Source: CAZOWW01 sp964583765
Lineage (GTDB): Bacteria > Actinomycetota > Actinomycetes > Actinomycetales > Kineosporiaceae
Direction: 5' to 3'
NCBI GenBank assembly: GCA_964583765.1
Contig: CAZOWW010000145.1
Coordinates: forward strand, 1-13,347
DNA length: 13,347 bases
Positions 1-9,841 of the stretch are shown piece by piece. The notes beneath the pieces were generated by a model. It did no database searches. It was given only the letters and a program-made list of their open reading frames with translations, and was not told the origin of the DNA. The first letter of the stretch is position 1. Each line of letters begins with the position of its first letter. The translations under genes were made by a program, and so were the position numbers.

Positions 1-1
1 C

Positions 2-46
2 GATCAACTCTGCCGCCTCGACGAGAAGCGGCACGAGACGCTCTAA
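2..46 (+). CDS. 3' end of an unidentified gene (partial)
   Basis: The window opens inside a reading frame that ends with TAA at 44-46. The 14 visible residues read DQLCRLDEKRHETL. The frame is chosen because 12 of its 14 codons end in G or C, as in the real genes here; the other two frames lack this periodicity. In the related M. tuberculosis block the gene before the first MerR regulator encodes the FHA protein GarA. These few residues do not show an FHA fold, so the product is left unnamed. A charged, possibly helical C-terminus is all that can be said. Confidence 0.55.
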   Translation, partial: DQLCRLDEKRHETL

Positions 47-53
47 GCTGGAC

Positions 54-96
54 GCGGTGAGGGCACCGCGTCGCCCGTCGGGCGCAGCGGTGAGGG
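54..96. repeat. Two small palindromes and a 10-bp direct repeat upstream of ftsR
   Basis: The gap before ftsR holds GCGGTG-AGGG-CACCGC (54-69), then CGCCCG-T-CGGGCG (72-84). The 10-mer GCGGTGAGGG occurs at 54-63 and again at 87-96. The first palindrome could act as a weak terminator for the upstream gene, or either could be a regulator site. No clear -35/-10 pair was found here. Confidence 0.4.
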
Positions 97-141
97 TCGG
101 CGCTTGCTGGGAACACGGGTGATGATCGCACGAGGTCGGGA

Positions 142-894
142 ATGCATGGCGGGAGCCGTGCCGTGGTGAGCGCTGCCGCCGACCACCGCGGCGCGCCCGG
201 TGGTGGCATGAGCATCGGCGAGGTGCTGGCCATCCTTCGCCCCGAGTTCCCCGACGTGACCATCTCCAAGCTCCGGTTCCTGGAGGACCAGGGACTCGTC
301 GAGCCGGAGCGCACCCCCTCCGGGTACCGCAAGTTCACGCACAACGACGTCGAGCGCCTGCGGTTCGTGCTCAGTCGCCAGCGGGACCACTACCTTCCCC
401 TGCGGGTCATCCGCGAGTACCTGGAGGCGCGGGACCAGGGGCTGGAACCGCCACCCCTGCCCGGGGGGCCGGTGTGGACGCCCCGGCTCGTCGGCAGCCT
501 CACCCCCTCGGGACCGGAGACCCCGGTCCGGTTCACCCGTGAACAGCTCCTCACCGCGGCGGGCGTCGCCGAGGAGTTCTTCGCCGCACTCGAGATGCAC
601 GGGCTCATCCCGGCACAGGCCACACCCGACGTCTACGACGGCCACGCCTTCGCGGTGGCCTCCGCCGCCGCGGCACTCGCCCGCTTCGGCCTGGAGCCCC
701 GCCATCTCCGGGCCTTCCGGGCCGCCGCCGACCGGGAGGCAGGCCTGGTGGAGCAGGTCGCCGCTCCGCTCCGCCACCAGCGGGGCGCCGACGCGGCCGC
801 CCGCGCGGAGGACGTCTCGCGGGAGGTCGCCACCCTCTGCCTCCGCCTGCACGCGGTGCTCGTGGCGGCGGCCCTGAACTCCGGACGCGGCTGA
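142..894 (+). CDS. ftsR: MerR-family regulator, FtsR/Rv1828 type
   Basis: This is a DNA-binding regulator of the actinobacterial FtsR family, which in Corynebacterium activates ftsZ and affects growth and division. A MerR winged-helix domain covers about residues 23-93, from MSIGEVLAILRPEFPDVTIS through SGYRKFT to QRDHYLPLRVI, and matches Rv1828 closely. The C-terminal half keeps the family block EPRHLRAFRAAADREAGLV. The 250-residue length is usual. The start is uncertain. ATG 142 has GAGG at 132-135. GTG 163 or GTG 166 follow GGGAG (151-155), and GTG 166 would give MSAAADHR, similar in length to the M. tuberculosis N-terminus. The gene is followed 98 bp later by the DUF151 gene and then by a second MerR gene, the conserved order. 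Its targets cannot be read from this window. Confidence 0.9.
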   Translation: MHGGSRAVVSAAADHRGAPGGGMSIGEVLAILRPEFPDVTISKLRFLEDQGLVEPERTPSGYRKFTHNDVERLRFVLSRQRDHYLPLRVIREYLEARDQGLEPPPLPGGPVWTPRLVGSLTPSGPETPVRFTREQLLTAAGVAEEFFAALEMHGLIPAQATPDVYDGHAFAVASAAAALARFGLEPRHLRAFRAAADREAGLVEQVAAPLRHQRGADAAARAEDVSREVATLCLRLHAVLVAAALNSGRG

Positions 895-980
895 AGCCCG
901 GAGGCCCGGCCACCCGACCGTGCCGACGAAGCCGACGGACGGGCGACGCTCGTCACGGGCGCGTCGGGGCGTCCCGGCGG

Positions 981-995
981 TACGGTGGGGGGGTG
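981..995 (+). promoter_or_regulatory. Leaderless-type promoter (-10) of the DUF151 gene
   Basis: TACGGT (981-986) fits the actinobacterial -10 consensus TANNNT and is followed by six Gs and then GTG at 993. That spacing puts the transcription start on the initiation codon, the usual form of a leaderless mRNA. No convincing -35 box is visible. The run of Gs touches the start codon, too close to serve as a ribosome binding site. Confidence 0.5.
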
Positions 996-1472
996 CGTGA
1001 GCTGGACGTCATCGGTGTGCGGGTCGAACTGCCGTCCAACAACCCCATCGTCCTGTTGCGCGAACGCGGTGGGGACCGGTACCTGCCCATCTGGGTGGGG
1101 GCGGCCGAGGCGAGCGCGATCGCCTTCGCCCAGCAGGGAGTCGTCCCGCCGCGCCCCCTGACCCACGACCTGCTCCGGGACGTCATCGTGGCCCTGGGGC
1201 GGCGCCTGGAGGAGGTCCGGATCACCGAGATCCGGGACAGCGTCTTCTACGCCGAGCTCGCCTTCGACGGCGGGCTCGTCGTGGGTTCACGGTCCTCGGA
1301 CGCCATCGCCCTCGCCCTGCGTGTCGGCTGCCGGATCGTCGGCGCCGAGGACGTGCTCGAGACCGGTGGGGTCGCCGTTCCCGACCAGGACGAGGACGAG
1401 GTCGAGAAGTTCCGCGAGTTCCTCGACCAGATCTCGCCCGAGGACTTCGACAATCCCGACCGCGAGTCCTGA
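993..1472 (+). CDS. DUF151 / bifunctional nuclease (BFN) domain protein, Rv1829 type
   Basis: A 159-residue cytosolic protein of the BFN (DUF151) family. Plant members have nuclease activity; the role of the bacterial proteins is poorly defined. The domain fills residues 1 to about 130, with the family blocks VRVELPSNNPIVLLRE, GDRYLPIWVGAAEASAIA, PPRPLTHDLLRDVI and SDAIALALRVG. The acidic tail DEDEVEKFREFLDQISPEDF is shared with Rv1829. The start is GTG 993: the conserved region begins directly after it, and a -10 box lies 6 nt upstream, which suggests leaderless translation. It sits between the two MerR genes, a conserved order in actinobacteria, so a shared role is likely although unknown. 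Family assignment is firm; nuclease activity is not shown by the sequence. Confidence 0.92.
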   Translation: MRELDVIGVRVELPSNNPIVLLRERGGDRYLPIWVGAAEASAIAFAQQGVVPPRPLTHDLLRDVIVALGRRLEEVRITEIRDSVFYAELAFDGGLVVGSRSSDAIALALRVGCRIVGAEDVLETGGVAVPDQDEDEVEKFREFLDQISPEDFDNPDRES

Positions 1473-1537
1473 TCGCCCTGACCGGTCCCGTCCCCGCCAG
1501 CAGCCCCTCAGCCACGTCCCTGGCCGATCGCGTCCCT

Positions 1538-1568
1538 GACGGCCGCCATGAGCTGGTGGCCGGCCGTC
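1538..1568 (+). terminator. Hairpin after the DUF151 gene, possible terminator
   Basis: GACGGCC (1538-1544) pairs with GGCCGTC (1562-1568), and GCCA (1545-1548) pairs with TGGC (1557-1560) with one bulged C, leaving an 8-nt loop. It lies about 65 nt after the stop codon. There is no T-tract, which is common for intrinsic terminators in very GC-rich actinobacteria, so function is inferred from position and stability. Confidence 0.35.
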
Positions 1569-1652
1569 GCTCCACCCTCGGGTCACCTCCCTGCCGACCG
1601 GGGTCCCCTGGCCCACCCGGGTGACACACCGCCCGGACTCGCGTGCCTTTCG

Positions 1653-1681
1653 TTGACGCCCTCCGGGGCGGGGCCTACCGT
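1653..1681 (+). promoter_or_regulatory. Housekeeping-sigma promoter of the second MerR gene
   Basis: TTGACG (1653-1658), a 17-bp spacer and TACCGT (1676-1681) form a near-ideal actinobacterial SigA/HrdB-type promoter, the clearest in the window. The spacer contains the dyad CGCCC-TCCG-GGGCG (1657-1670), a plausible operator. Autoregulation by the MerR product is an inference from location. The predicted start near 1688 gives a leader of about 158 nt. Confidence 0.65.
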
Positions 1682-1845
1682 TCAGAAGGAGCGTCCCTGC
1701 GGTAGTTTCATCGATGTGATTCCGGATCGTCGGCGGTTCGTCCCGTCGGCGCAGGCCGGGTGACGAATCGGGTCGGACGCTCCGGGAACGGGGCGCAACC
1801 ACCCCGGGGAACGGCCCAGGACGGGCAACGAATCGGGAGGTCGGT

Positions 1846-2436
<591 letters not shown>

Positions 2437-2443
2437 CCGCTCT

Positions 2444-2520
2444 CCGGGCCTCGGGGCCCGGGCACGTTCCCGCACCGGCTCCGCACTCCACCCCAGGTGC
2501 TCCCCGACCAGGGTCGGGAG
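2444..2520. terminator. Two hairpins between convergent genes, likely bidirectional terminator
   Basis: The 95-bp gap between the MerR stop and the parA-like stop holds CCGGGCC-TCGG-GGCCCGG (2444-2461, perfect 7-bp stem). It also holds CTCCC(C)GACC-A-GGTCGGGAG (2500-2520, stem with one bulged C). Both read the same from either strand. No T-tract is present. Confidence 0.4.
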
Positions 2521-2531
2521 GGCGGCAGTCC

Positions 2532-3347
2532 TCAGATGGCCTCGGCGGGGCTGCGGCGCCGGCCGGTACGGGTGGCCGAGCGCAGCAACCGCGCGAGGTG
2601 GGCATCGAAGAGCCCCGACAGCTCGACCGCCGCGGGCCCCGGCCACTGGTGAATGGGCCGACTCGCTCCCTGGGCCTGTTGCAGGGCGCTGCGTTCGGGA
2701 ACCTGCGGGCCGATCACGAGCGGCCCGAACATCTCCGCCAGCTCGTTCAGCCGGTAGCGGTGTTCCGGGGACCGGTCGCGGTAGCGGTTCACCAGCACGC
2801 CCAGCGGCTGCACGTTCGGTGCGCTCGTGCGGCGCAGCTCGTCCACGGCGTGCAGGGCGCGGTCCGCGGCCGCCACGGAGAACAGCGCCGGTTCGGTGAC
2901 GATCAACGCCCGGTGGCTCGCGATCAGCGCGGTGCGGGTGAGGGCGTTCAGTGACGGCGGGCAGTCGATGAGCACCAGGCGGTACCCCTCCGCGCGGTCC
3001 AGGGCCTGCCCCAGGCGATTGAGCACGCGCTCCGTCGCCCGGGGGCTGTCCAGGCTGGCCACGCTCGGGGTGCCCAGGAGCACGTCGAGCAGTCCCGGGG
3101 TGCCGTCCCCCCAACCGCTCGGCGCGATCGCCGAGTCGAACGCACTGCGCCGGTTCGTGCTCAGCACGGCGGCGATGTCCCCGTCGGGCTGCAGGGCGAC
3201 GTCCAGGCCGGTCGTCGCGTCGGCCTGCGGGTCCATGTCCACGATCAGGGTCGGCACCCCTCGGGCCAGGGCGGCCGAGGCGAGACCCAGGACGACCGAG
3301 GTCTTGCCCACGCCGCCCTTGAGGCTGCACACACTGGTCACGAGCAC
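2532..3347 (-). CDS. Orphan ParA/MinD-family ATPase
   Basis: A 271-residue P-loop ATPase of the ParA/Soj group. The deviant Walker A is KGGVGKTS (residues 10-17), with the signature lysine K10 and catalytic K15. Walker A' is DMDPQAD (37-43), and Walker B is LVLIDCPPS with D128. ParA proteins dimerise on ATP and bind DNA non-specifically to position cargo. There is no N-terminal helix-turn-helix, no membrane-targeting helix, and no ParB partner or parS-like site here, so its cargo is unknown. The C-terminus is basic (TRTGRRR). The gene is antisense to its neighbours, convergent with the MerR gene and divergent from gcvP. The start is GTG 3347: the beta strand and P-loop begin directly after it, and a -10 box lies 6 nt upstream. 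It is probably chromosomal and not a plasmid remnant, since codon use matches its neighbours. Confidence 0.88.
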   Translation of the reverse strand: MLVTSVCSLKGGVGKTSVVLGLASAALARGVPTLIVDMDPQADATTGLDVALQPDGDIAAVLSTNRRSAFDSAIAPSGWGDGTPGLLDVLLGTPSVASLDSPRATERVLNRLGQALDRAEGYRLVLIDCPPSLNALTRTALIASHRALIVTEPALFSVAAADRALHAVDELRRTSAPNVQPLGVLVNRYRDRSPEHRYRLNELAEMFGPLVIGPQVPERSALQQAQGASRPIHQWPGPAAVELSGLFDAHLARLLRSATRTGRRRSPAEAI

Positions 3348-3359
3348 GGGTGCAACCTA
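3345..3359 (-). promoter_or_regulatory. Leaderless-type promoter (-10) of the parA-like gene
   Basis: On the minus strand TAGGTT (3359-3354) is followed by 6 nt and then GTG (3347-3345), so transcription should start at the initiation codon. No good ribosome binding site and no clear -35 box is seen. A GC palindrome (3363-3382) lies just upstream. Confidence 0.5.
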
Positions 3360-3362
3360 CCG

Positions 3363-3382
3363 CGCGAACCCCCGGGGGCGCG
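3363..3382. repeat. GC palindrome upstream of the parA-like -10 box, possible operator
   Basis: CGCG-AA-CCCCCGGGGG-CGCG: a perfect 10-bp centre (3369-3378) with matching CGCG flanks (3363-3366 and 3379-3382) and a 2-nt offset on one side. With transcription starting at 3347, it would cover about -17 to -36 of the parA-like promoter, the usual place for a repressor site. Confidence 0.35.
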
Positions 3383-3421
3383 GACCGTGCGTCGGGACCG
3401 CCCACTCGGCCCAGAGACCGC

Positions 3422-3437
3422 CCGGCCGCACGGCCGG
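3422..3437. repeat. Palindrome CCGGCCG-CA-CGGCCGG in the divergent intergenic region
   Basis: Perfect 7-bp arms around a CA centre, roughly midway between the parA-like start and the gcvP promoter. It could be a protein site for either gene. Chance is possible in such GC-rich DNA. Confidence 0.3.
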
Positions 3438-3500
3438 TTGCGGGACCTCCGCCCCAGGGGTCCGGGGTCGTCACACCCACGCGCCCGCCGGGCCCCTGCC

Positions 3501-3509
3501 TGCTACCGT
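3501..3509 (+). promoter_or_regulatory. Extended -10 promoter of gcvP
   Basis: TGC-TACCGT (3501-3509) is a TGN-extended -10 box with the same TACCGT hexamer as the promoter at 1676. No -35 match is visible, as is usual for extended -10 promoters. The start would fall near 3515-3517, about 15-20 nt before the glycine riboswitch, and the leader would be about 180 nt. Confidence 0.5.
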
Positions 3510-3525
3510 CGACGGAGCCGTCGAC
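3508..3525 (+). repeat. Perfect palindrome over the gcvP transcription start
   Basis: GTCGACGG-AG-CCGTCGAC has 8-bp arms with no mismatch. It overlaps the last bases of the -10 box and the predicted +1. It could be a repressor site. If transcribed, part of it could form a 5' hairpin just ahead of the aptamer. Confidence 0.45.
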
Positions 3526-3528
3526 ACC

Positions 3529-3630
3529 ACGCGGGAGAGCCCCCGTCACGGGGGCGCCGAAGGGGCAATTCTCCCCGGAACCTCTCAGGCGCCAGGACCG
3601 CGTGCGCGAGGCGACTCTGAAGGCGCCATG
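3529..3630 (+). promoter_or_regulatory. Glycine riboswitch (gcvT element)
   Basis: The leader carries the conserved core of the glycine aptamer: CGGGAGAG (3532-3539), GCGCCGAAGGGGCAA (3554-3568) and GGAACCTCTCAGGC (3577-3590), then GCCAGGACCGC (3591-3601). P2 is GCCCCCG-TCA-CGGGGGC (3539-3555). P3 pairs GGGG (3562-3565) with CCCC (3573-3576). The conserved segment GCGACTCTGAAGGC (3611-3624) follows; in tandem riboswitches it opens a second aptamer, but here the rest of that aptamer is not recognisable. The family binds glycine and usually turns on glycine cleavage genes when glycine is plentiful. That fits gcvP directly downstream. Confidence 0.93.
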
Positions 3631-3646
3631 GCGGCCCGACAGAGGG

Positions 3647-3697
3647 GGAGGCCTCGGATCACCGACCGGTGGTCCGCCTCTCACCGCGGGAGCCTCC
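3647..3697 (+). promoter_or_regulatory. Probable expression platform of the glycine riboswitch and gcvP ribosome binding site
   Basis: GGATCACC (3656-3663) pairs with GGTGGTCC (3668-3675, one G-U pair) around a 4-nt loop. GAGGC (3648-3652) can extend the stem with GCCTC (3676-3680). Alternatively GGAGGC (3647-3652) can pair with GCCTCC (3692-3697), which abuts the ATG and overlaps the end of the GGGAG ribosome binding site (3688-3692). The two pairings exclude each other, which suggests control of translation start. There is no T-tract, so a terminator-type switch is less likely. The link to glycine binding is inferred. Confidence 0.5.
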
Positions 3698-6775
<3,078 letters not shown>

Positions 6776-6799
6776 TCGCGGCGCCGCCGCGGCACGCCG

Positions 6800-9700
6800 T
6801 CATTCCCGGGGACCGGACGCACCGGTCCCCGGGCCCCGCAACACCGAACCGGCGCGGGTCTTGCGCACCTCCAGCCGGGCCGGGATCCGGTCCCGCAGAT
6901 CGGTGACGTGGCTGATGAGCCCCAGGGCACGACCGCCCTCCCGCAGCCCGTCCAGCACCTCCATCACGTCCTCGAGGGTCTCGGTGTCCAGGCTGCCGAA
7001 GCCCTCGTCGACGAACAGCGTCTCGATGGCCGTCCCGCCCGCCTCGGCGGAGACCACGTCCGCCAGCCCCAGGGCCAGGGCCAACGAGGCGCAGAAGGTC
7101 TCCCCGCCGGACAGCGACGCGACCTCGCGGGCCTGCCCGGTCCAGGCGTCCAGGACGCGCAGGTCCAGACCTGCGCGACCGCGACCGCCCCCTTCGGGGT
7201 CGATGTGCACCAGGGCGTACCGCCCGCCGGACATCGTGGCCAGGCGCCGGTTCGCCGCCTCCGCGACCTGTTCGAGCCGCGCCGCGAGCACGTACGCGGA
7301 CAGCGCCAGGTGCAACTGGTTGTCCCCGCCGGTGCCGTCGGCGCACCGGGCCAGCGCGTCGAGAGCCCGGAACCGGGTCCGGAGCGGGTCGGTCCTCCGC
7401 TCGTGCGCGGCCAGTTCCCGGGTCAGCTCCGCCAGGGCCAGGCTGCTCGTGCGGGCCAGCGCTTCCGCCCGGGCCGCGGCCTCGTCGGCGGCAGTCGCGT
7501 CCTCCACCGCCGTGGCCAGGGCGGGCAGATCGGGGCCGGGGGCGGTGGCGGCCTCCGCCAGCCCCGGGTCGGCCAGCTGATCGGTCACCGCGGCGAGCTC
7601 ACTGTCGTGCTCCCGCACGAGCCGGTCCAGCTGGGCCCGCTCGGTGCTCGCGAGCACCGCCGCGGACACCGCGGCCAGGTCGGCGAACCCGCCGTCCCGG
7701 CAGCGTGCCTGGGCGTCGTCCAGGACACGGGTCTGCTCGGCGAGTGCCCCGGCCAGCTCCACCCGCGCGGCGAGCACCCCCTCGACCGCGGTCACCTCCG
7801 TGACGAGGCCCTCGCGCCGCGCGGACAGCGAACTCGCCCCGTCGCGGGCCCGGTCGACCCGCTCGCGCAGGCCCCGGAGCTGCTCGTCCAGGCCGGACAA
7901 CTCCTGGCTCCCGCTGGTGACCGCCTCCTGCAGCTGGTCCACCCGGCGTCGGGCGTCCGCGACGGCGTCCTCCCGCCGCGCCTGCTCGCCGTCGATGGCC
8001 CGCAGCTCCTCCTGCGCGCGGACCACCTCGGCGAGCACCGCGCGCGCGGTGGCGAGTGCCTCCGCGGCCTCGGCCGGGTCGGCGTCCTGGGCCAGTGCCG
8101 TGGCCCGGGCCAGGTCCTCGGCCAGGGCGCCCACGGCGGTGGCCGAGACCGTGTACTCGTGTTCGGCGGCATCGGCCGCCGCTCGCGCCGCCTCCTCCTG
8201 CGCAGGGGTCACGACCCGCGCACCCGGACTCGCCGGAGCGGGATGATCAGTGCCGCCGCAGACCCGGCAGGGCTCTCCCGCTCGCAGGTCGCCGGCCAGC
8301 TCGGCGGCGATGCCGGCCAGGCGCTCCTCGCGCAGGTCGAGCCAGGCCGACCGGCGCGCGTCCCGGTGCTCCCGCGCCCGGGCCAGGCGCGCGGTCGCCG
8401 CCCGGTGCTCCCCGTCCAGCCGGTCACGCGCCTCGACCGCCTCGGTCCGCAGGGCGGCGTCGTGCACCGAGGCCTCGGCCGCCGCCCGGGCCTGGACCCG
8501 CTCGGCGCAGGCGGCCCGGCGCGCACCGAGCTCCGCCAGGGCAACGGCACCTGTGGCCAGTTCGGCCTTGGCGCGTTCCCAGGCGTCCCTGCGGTCCGCC
8601 ACGTCGTCCCGTAAGGACACCGCCCGCTCGGTCAGCTGCGCGAGCGTCGTCTCGTCCCGTTCCGCCGAGGCCAGGATGCCGAGTCGCTCGCGCAAGGCGG
8701 CGACCTCCTCACGCAGCGTCCGCTCGTCCGCACCGGACCGCGGGTCGCCGTTCACCCGTTCCCGCAGCTCGTCCACCCGCGTTCCGACCCGGGCGAGCAG
8801 TTCCAGCAGGGGGACCGCGGGGGCCGCCCGCCGGTCCTCCGCCAGCCGCCGCGCGGCCTCCTCGCGGTCCGCGGCGCGGGCGTCGAGCTCCTGGCGCCGT
8901 CCGGTCAGCCGGGCGTGCCGGGCCTGCAGGTCCGCCCGGGCCGCACCCTGCGCACGAGCGGCCGAGGCCTCGCGCCGACACGCGGCGGTCCACCGAGCTC
9001 GGGCCTCGGCGGCCTCGTGGATCCGGGCGGCTCGTCCGGCCACGGCGGCCACCTGAGCAGAGGGCGGAATCTCCTCCTCGCCCGGTGCGGGCCCGTCGGC
9101 GGCGTCGGGTCGCGTGGGGTCGCCCGTGGACACGGGCACCCCGACTCCGAGCAGCGTGTCCACCTCCCGGAGAGCCTGGGCGACCTGATCGGCTCGGGCC
9201 AGCAGCACTTTCGAGGCCGTGTCCGCCTCGTCCACCCGCGCGCGCAGCCGGCTACGGGCATCGCGCAACCACCCCTGCACCTGGGTGAAACGGTCGGTGC
9301 CGAAGAGCCGCTCCAGGAGTCGTCGTCGTGTCTCGGCGTCGGCCCGCAGGAAGGCGGCGAAGTCGCCCTGGGGGAGCACGACCAGCGTCGTGAACTGCTC
9401 GGGCCCCAGACCGATCACCGCGTCGACCAGGTGCCCCGCCTCGTCGAGCCGCTGGGTCAGCGTCGTCCAGGCGCGCCCGTCCCACTCCCGCACCACGACA
9501 CGTGCCTGCTCGGTGGTCACGCCGGTGCCCCGCCGCTTCGGCCGTTGCCAGGCGGGGGAGCGCGTGATCTCCAGCCGTCGGGTGCCCACGGAGAACTCGC
9601 AGCACACCTGCGGCGCCACCGAGGGATCCGCATGGTCGCTGCGCAGGCGCGAGACCCCCGCCCGGGCACCGGGCACCCGCCCGAAGAGCGCGAAGCACAG

Positions 9701-9841
9701 GGCGTCCAGGACGCTGGTCTTCCCCGCCCCGGTGGGCCCGTGCAGGAGGAAGATCCCCTGCTCGGTCAGGACGTCGAAGTCGACCTCCTGGCGACTCGCG
9801 AACGGCCCGAAGGCCTCCAGGACCAGCCGGTGCAGCCTCAC
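6800..9841 (-). CDS. sbcC: Exonuclease subunit SbcC (Rad50-like ATPase)
   Basis: SbcC is the ATPase and coiled-coil subunit of the SbcCD nuclease, which processes hairpins and blocked double-strand DNA ends. The 1013-residue length is usual. The N-terminal ATPase half has Walker A GPTGAGKTS (residues 35-43) and LPQGDFAAFLRA. Long Ala/Arg/Glu-rich coiled coils flank the zinc hook GEPCRVCGG, with C525 and C528 at mid-protein, where two subunits join through zinc. The C-terminal half has the ABC signature LSGGE (910-914), Walker B TLFVDEGFGSLD with D945-E946, and the switch histidine in ISHV. The start is GTG 9841, which overlaps the sbcD stop as GTGA, so translation is probably coupled. The last residues (GPGTGASGPRE) are encoded by a hairpin that probably ends gcvP transcription. 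It converges with gcvP with a 24-bp gap. Confidence 0.95.
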   Translation of the reverse strand: MRLHRLVLEAFGPFASRQEVDFDVLTEQGIFLLHGPTGAGKTSVLDALCFALFGRVPGARAGVSRLRSDHADPSVAPQVCCEFSVGTRRLEITRSPAWQRPKRRGTGVTTEQARVVVREWDGRAWTTLTQRLDEAGHLVDAVIGLGPEQFTTLVVLPQGDFAAFLRADAETRRRLLERLFGTDRFTQVQGWLRDARSRLRARVDEADTASKVLLARADQVAQALREVDTLLGVGVPVSTGDPTRPDAADGPAPGEEEIPPSAQVAAVAGRAARIHEAAEARARWTAACRREASAARAQGAARADLQARHARLTGRRQELDARAADREEAARRLAEDRRAAPAVPLLELLARVGTRVDELRERVNGDPRSGADERTLREEVAALRERLGILASAERDETTLAQLTERAVSLRDDVADRRDAWERAKAELATGAVALAELGARRAACAERVQARAAAEASVHDAALRTEAVEARDRLDGEHRAATARLARAREHRDARRSAWLDLREERLAGIAAELAGDLRAGEPCRVCGGTDHPAPASPGARVVTPAQEEAARAAADAAEHEYTVSATAVGALAEDLARATALAQDADPAEAAEALATARAVLAEVVRAQEELRAIDGEQARREDAVADARRRVDQLQEAVTSGSQELSGLDEQLRGLRERVDRARDGASSLSARREGLVTEVTAVEGVLAARVELAGALAEQTRVLDDAQARCRDGGFADLAAVSAAVLASTERAQLDRLVREHDSELAAVTDQLADPGLAEAATAPGPDLPALATAVEDATAADEAAARAEALARTSSLALAELTRELAAHERRTDPLRTRFRALDALARCADGTGGDNQLHLALSAYVLAARLEQVAEAANRRLATMSGGRYALVHIDPEGGGRGRAGLDLRVLDAWTGQAREVASLSGGETFCASLALALGLADVVSAEAGGTAIETLFVDEGFGSLDTETLEDVMEVLDGLREGGRALGLISHVTDLRDRIPARLEVRKTRAGSVLRGPGTGASGPRE
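6805..6833. terminator. Strong hairpin, likely gcvP terminator inside the 3' end of sbcC
   Basis: CCCGGGGACCGG (6805-6816), loop ACGCA, CCGGTCCCCGGG (6822-6833): a perfect 12-bp stem. It begins 30 nt after the gcvP stop but lies within the last codons of the convergent sbcC gene, whose stop is at 6800-6802. No T-tract follows on the plus strand. A smaller stem, GCGGC-GCC-GCCGC (6778-6790), lies in the 24-bp gap between the two stops. Confidence 0.5.

Larger units (their letters stand above)
1473..1845 (+). other. 373-bp gap holding a hairpin, a promoter and the long leader of the second MerR gene
   Basis: No gene is supported here. The left part has a strong hairpin (1538-1568). The middle has a well-formed promoter (1653-1681). 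The right part is a leader of about 158 nt with the 10-mer ACGAATCGGG at 1763-1772 and again at 1828-1837, and an inverted pair TTCGTC (1737-1742) / GACGAA (1762-1767). A relatively AT-rich patch around 1701-1723 contains a second possible -10, TAGTTT (1703-1708). A frame from ATG 1548 runs across the promoter and lacks the usual codon periodicity. Confidence 0.6.

Noticed and set aside
1548..1763. A 71-residue frame starting MSWWPAV, as a possible leader peptide or small gene
   Set aside because: It crosses the hairpin and the clear promoter at 1653-1681 and lacks the codon periodicity of real genes.
2532..3347. A complete parABS partition locus
   Set aside because: Only the ParA is present. 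No ParB gene and no parS-like palindrome was found in the window.
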